Source of the DNA: Acidimicrobiia bacterium | GTDB taxonomy: Bacteria; Actinomycetota; Acidimicrobiia; Spongiisociales; UBA5794 | Length of the DNA: 5,250 bases | NCBI GenBank assembly: GCA_030599515.1 | Contig: JAUVNV010000181.1 | Coordinates: forward strand, 1 to 5,250 | Reading direction: 5' to 3' | Translations under genes and position numbers: made by a program | Shown here: positions 4,470-5,250 of the stretch, piece by piece | Layout: the number at the start of each line of letters is the position of its first letter | Numbering within the stretch: position 1 is the first letter of the stretch | The notes under the pieces: generated by a model | What the model was told of the DNA's origin: nothing | Seen by the model: only the letters and a program-made list of their open reading frames with translations | The model's database searches: none

Positions 4470-5250
4470 ATGAGCATCTCTTTCGATACCACCACCGCCC
4501 TGCACGGCAACGTCCCTATCCCCCTCCTCGGTTTCGGCACCTTCAAGGTCAAGGACGGATCGGAAGTCGAGCAGGCCGTCGCCACCGCTCTCGATCTCGG
4601 ATACCGGCACATCGACACCGCAGCGATCTATCGCAACGAGGAGGGGGTCGGCCGGGCGGTCGGCGCGTCGGGGATCGACCGATCCGAGATCTTCGTCACG
4701 ACGAAATTGTGGAACGGCGACCAGGGCTACGAGTCGACGCTCGCCGCGATTGACGCCAGCCTCGAGAAACTCGGCATGGACTACATCGATCTCTACCTCG
4801 TGCACTGGCCAAAGCCCGAACACACCCGGGAGACGTGGCGGGCGATGGAGGAGATCCAGGCAACCGGCAAGGCCCGGGCGATCGGCGTGTCGAACTACCT
4901 CACCCATCACCTCGACCAGCTCCTCGAGCATGCCACCGTGCTCCCATCGATCAATCAGATTCAATTCCACCCGCACCTCCAGAGTCCGGATCTCGTCGAC
5001 TACTGCCAAGGGCGTGGCATCGTCCTCGAAGCGTGGGGTCCGCTGAAACAGGGTCAGATCATCGACGACCCTGAGTTGTCGAACATCGCCGCCACCCACG
5101 GAGTGACCGTTCCACAAGTCGTGTTGCGGTGGATGCTCCAGCGTGGTGTCGTCGCCATCCCGAAGAGCGTGACCCCATCCCGGATCGCGACCAACGCCGA
5201 TCTCTACGAATTCGAGCTCTCCACCGACGAGATGGCTGTGATCAACGCCA
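4470..5250 (+). CDS. Aldo/keto reductase (3' end outside window)
   Basis: The first 260 residues of an NAD(P)H-dependent oxidoreductase that reduces aldehydes or ketones in the cytoplasm; members run to about 270-280 residues, so only a short tail is missing. The catalytic tetrad is complete: Asp49, Tyr54, Lys79 and His112. Supporting motifs are the first strand PLLGFGTFKV (18-27), GYRHIDTAAIYRNEEGVG (44-61), LVHWP (110-114), the conserved GVSNY (139-143), INQIQFHP (161-168), EAWGPLKQG (187-195, usually SPL rather than GPL), and the cofactor-binding IPKSVTPSRI (230-239). The layout is closest, from memory, to the bacterial AKR5-type group that includes 2,5-diketo-D-gluconate reductases and methylglyoxal reductases; the physiological substrate cannot be told. 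It follows a hairpin and an 86-base gap, so it is probably transcribed separately from the sigma operon, although no clear promoter is seen in that gap. Confidence 0.93.
   Translation, partial: MSISFDTTTALHGNVPIPLLGFGTFKVKDGSEVEQAVATALDLGYRHIDTAAIYRNEEGVGRAVGASGIDRSEIFVTTKLWNGDQGYESTLAAIDASLEKLGMDYIDLYLVHWPKPEHTRETWRAMEEIQATGKARAIGVSNYLTHHLDQLLEHATVLPSINQIQFHPHLQSPDLVDYCQGRGIVLEAWGPLKQGQIIDDPELSNIAATHGVTVPQVVLRWMLQRGVVAIPKSVTPSRIATNADLYEFELSTDEMAVINA

Noticed and set aside
4302..5117. Minus-strand 271-residue ORF opposite the reductase
   Set aside because: The plus strand encodes an intact aldo/keto reductase with its full catalytic tetrad; the minus ORF also runs through the intergenic hairpin and into the previous gene.

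Overview
High-GC DNA with strong G/C bias at third codon positions, clear AGGAGG-type ribosome binding sites and a gene set (ECF-type sigma factor with a membrane-anchored partner, a Thr/Pro-rich 'TTTVAP...' extracellular stalk) that suggests an actinobacterium, perhaps of the Acidimicrobiia type. The lineage call is an inference from protein style only; no rRNA or other marker is present.

Layout. Positions 1-1958, minus strand: a compact three-gene operon read right to left. It encodes a GbsR/MarR-type winged-helix regulator (1473-1958), an ABC transporter ATPase of the MacB/LolD type (757-1476) and the first 249 codons of an FtsX/MacB-like permease (1-747, running off the left edge). Regulator and ATPase overlap by 4 bases (ATGA). 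The permease ribosome binding site overlaps the ATPase stop codon. Next to the regulator start codon is a near-perfect palindrome (1960-1981), which looks like an autoregulatory operator on what may be a leaderless promoter.

Positions 1959-2284: a divergent intergenic region of about 325 bases without a convincing gene. It is rich in inverted repeats: the operator palindrome, a 10-bp inverted repeat (2024-2066), a perfect 11-bp GC-rich hairpin (2117-2142), a 7-bp hairpin (2187-2204) and a 17-bp-spaced direct repeat just upstream of the sigma gene.

Positions 2285-4383, plus strand: an ECF-like sigma factor translationally coupled (TGATG, with an almost perfect Shine-Dalgarno) to a 515-residue membrane protein. 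That protein has a short cytoplasmic N-terminus, one transmembrane helix, a Thr/Pro stalk and a large extracellular domain with six Asp-box-like (S-x-D-G-x-x-W) repeats, as in BNR/sialidase-type beta-propellers. The pair looks like a sigma/anti-sigma-like module in which an extracellular propeller may sense a surface signal. This is the most interesting system in the window.

Positions 4384-4469: a hairpin resembling a terminator without a U-tract, then the ribosome binding site of an aldo/keto reductase gene (4470 to beyond 5250, about 260 codons visible), which has an intact catalytic tetrad and is probably functionally unrelated to its neighbours.
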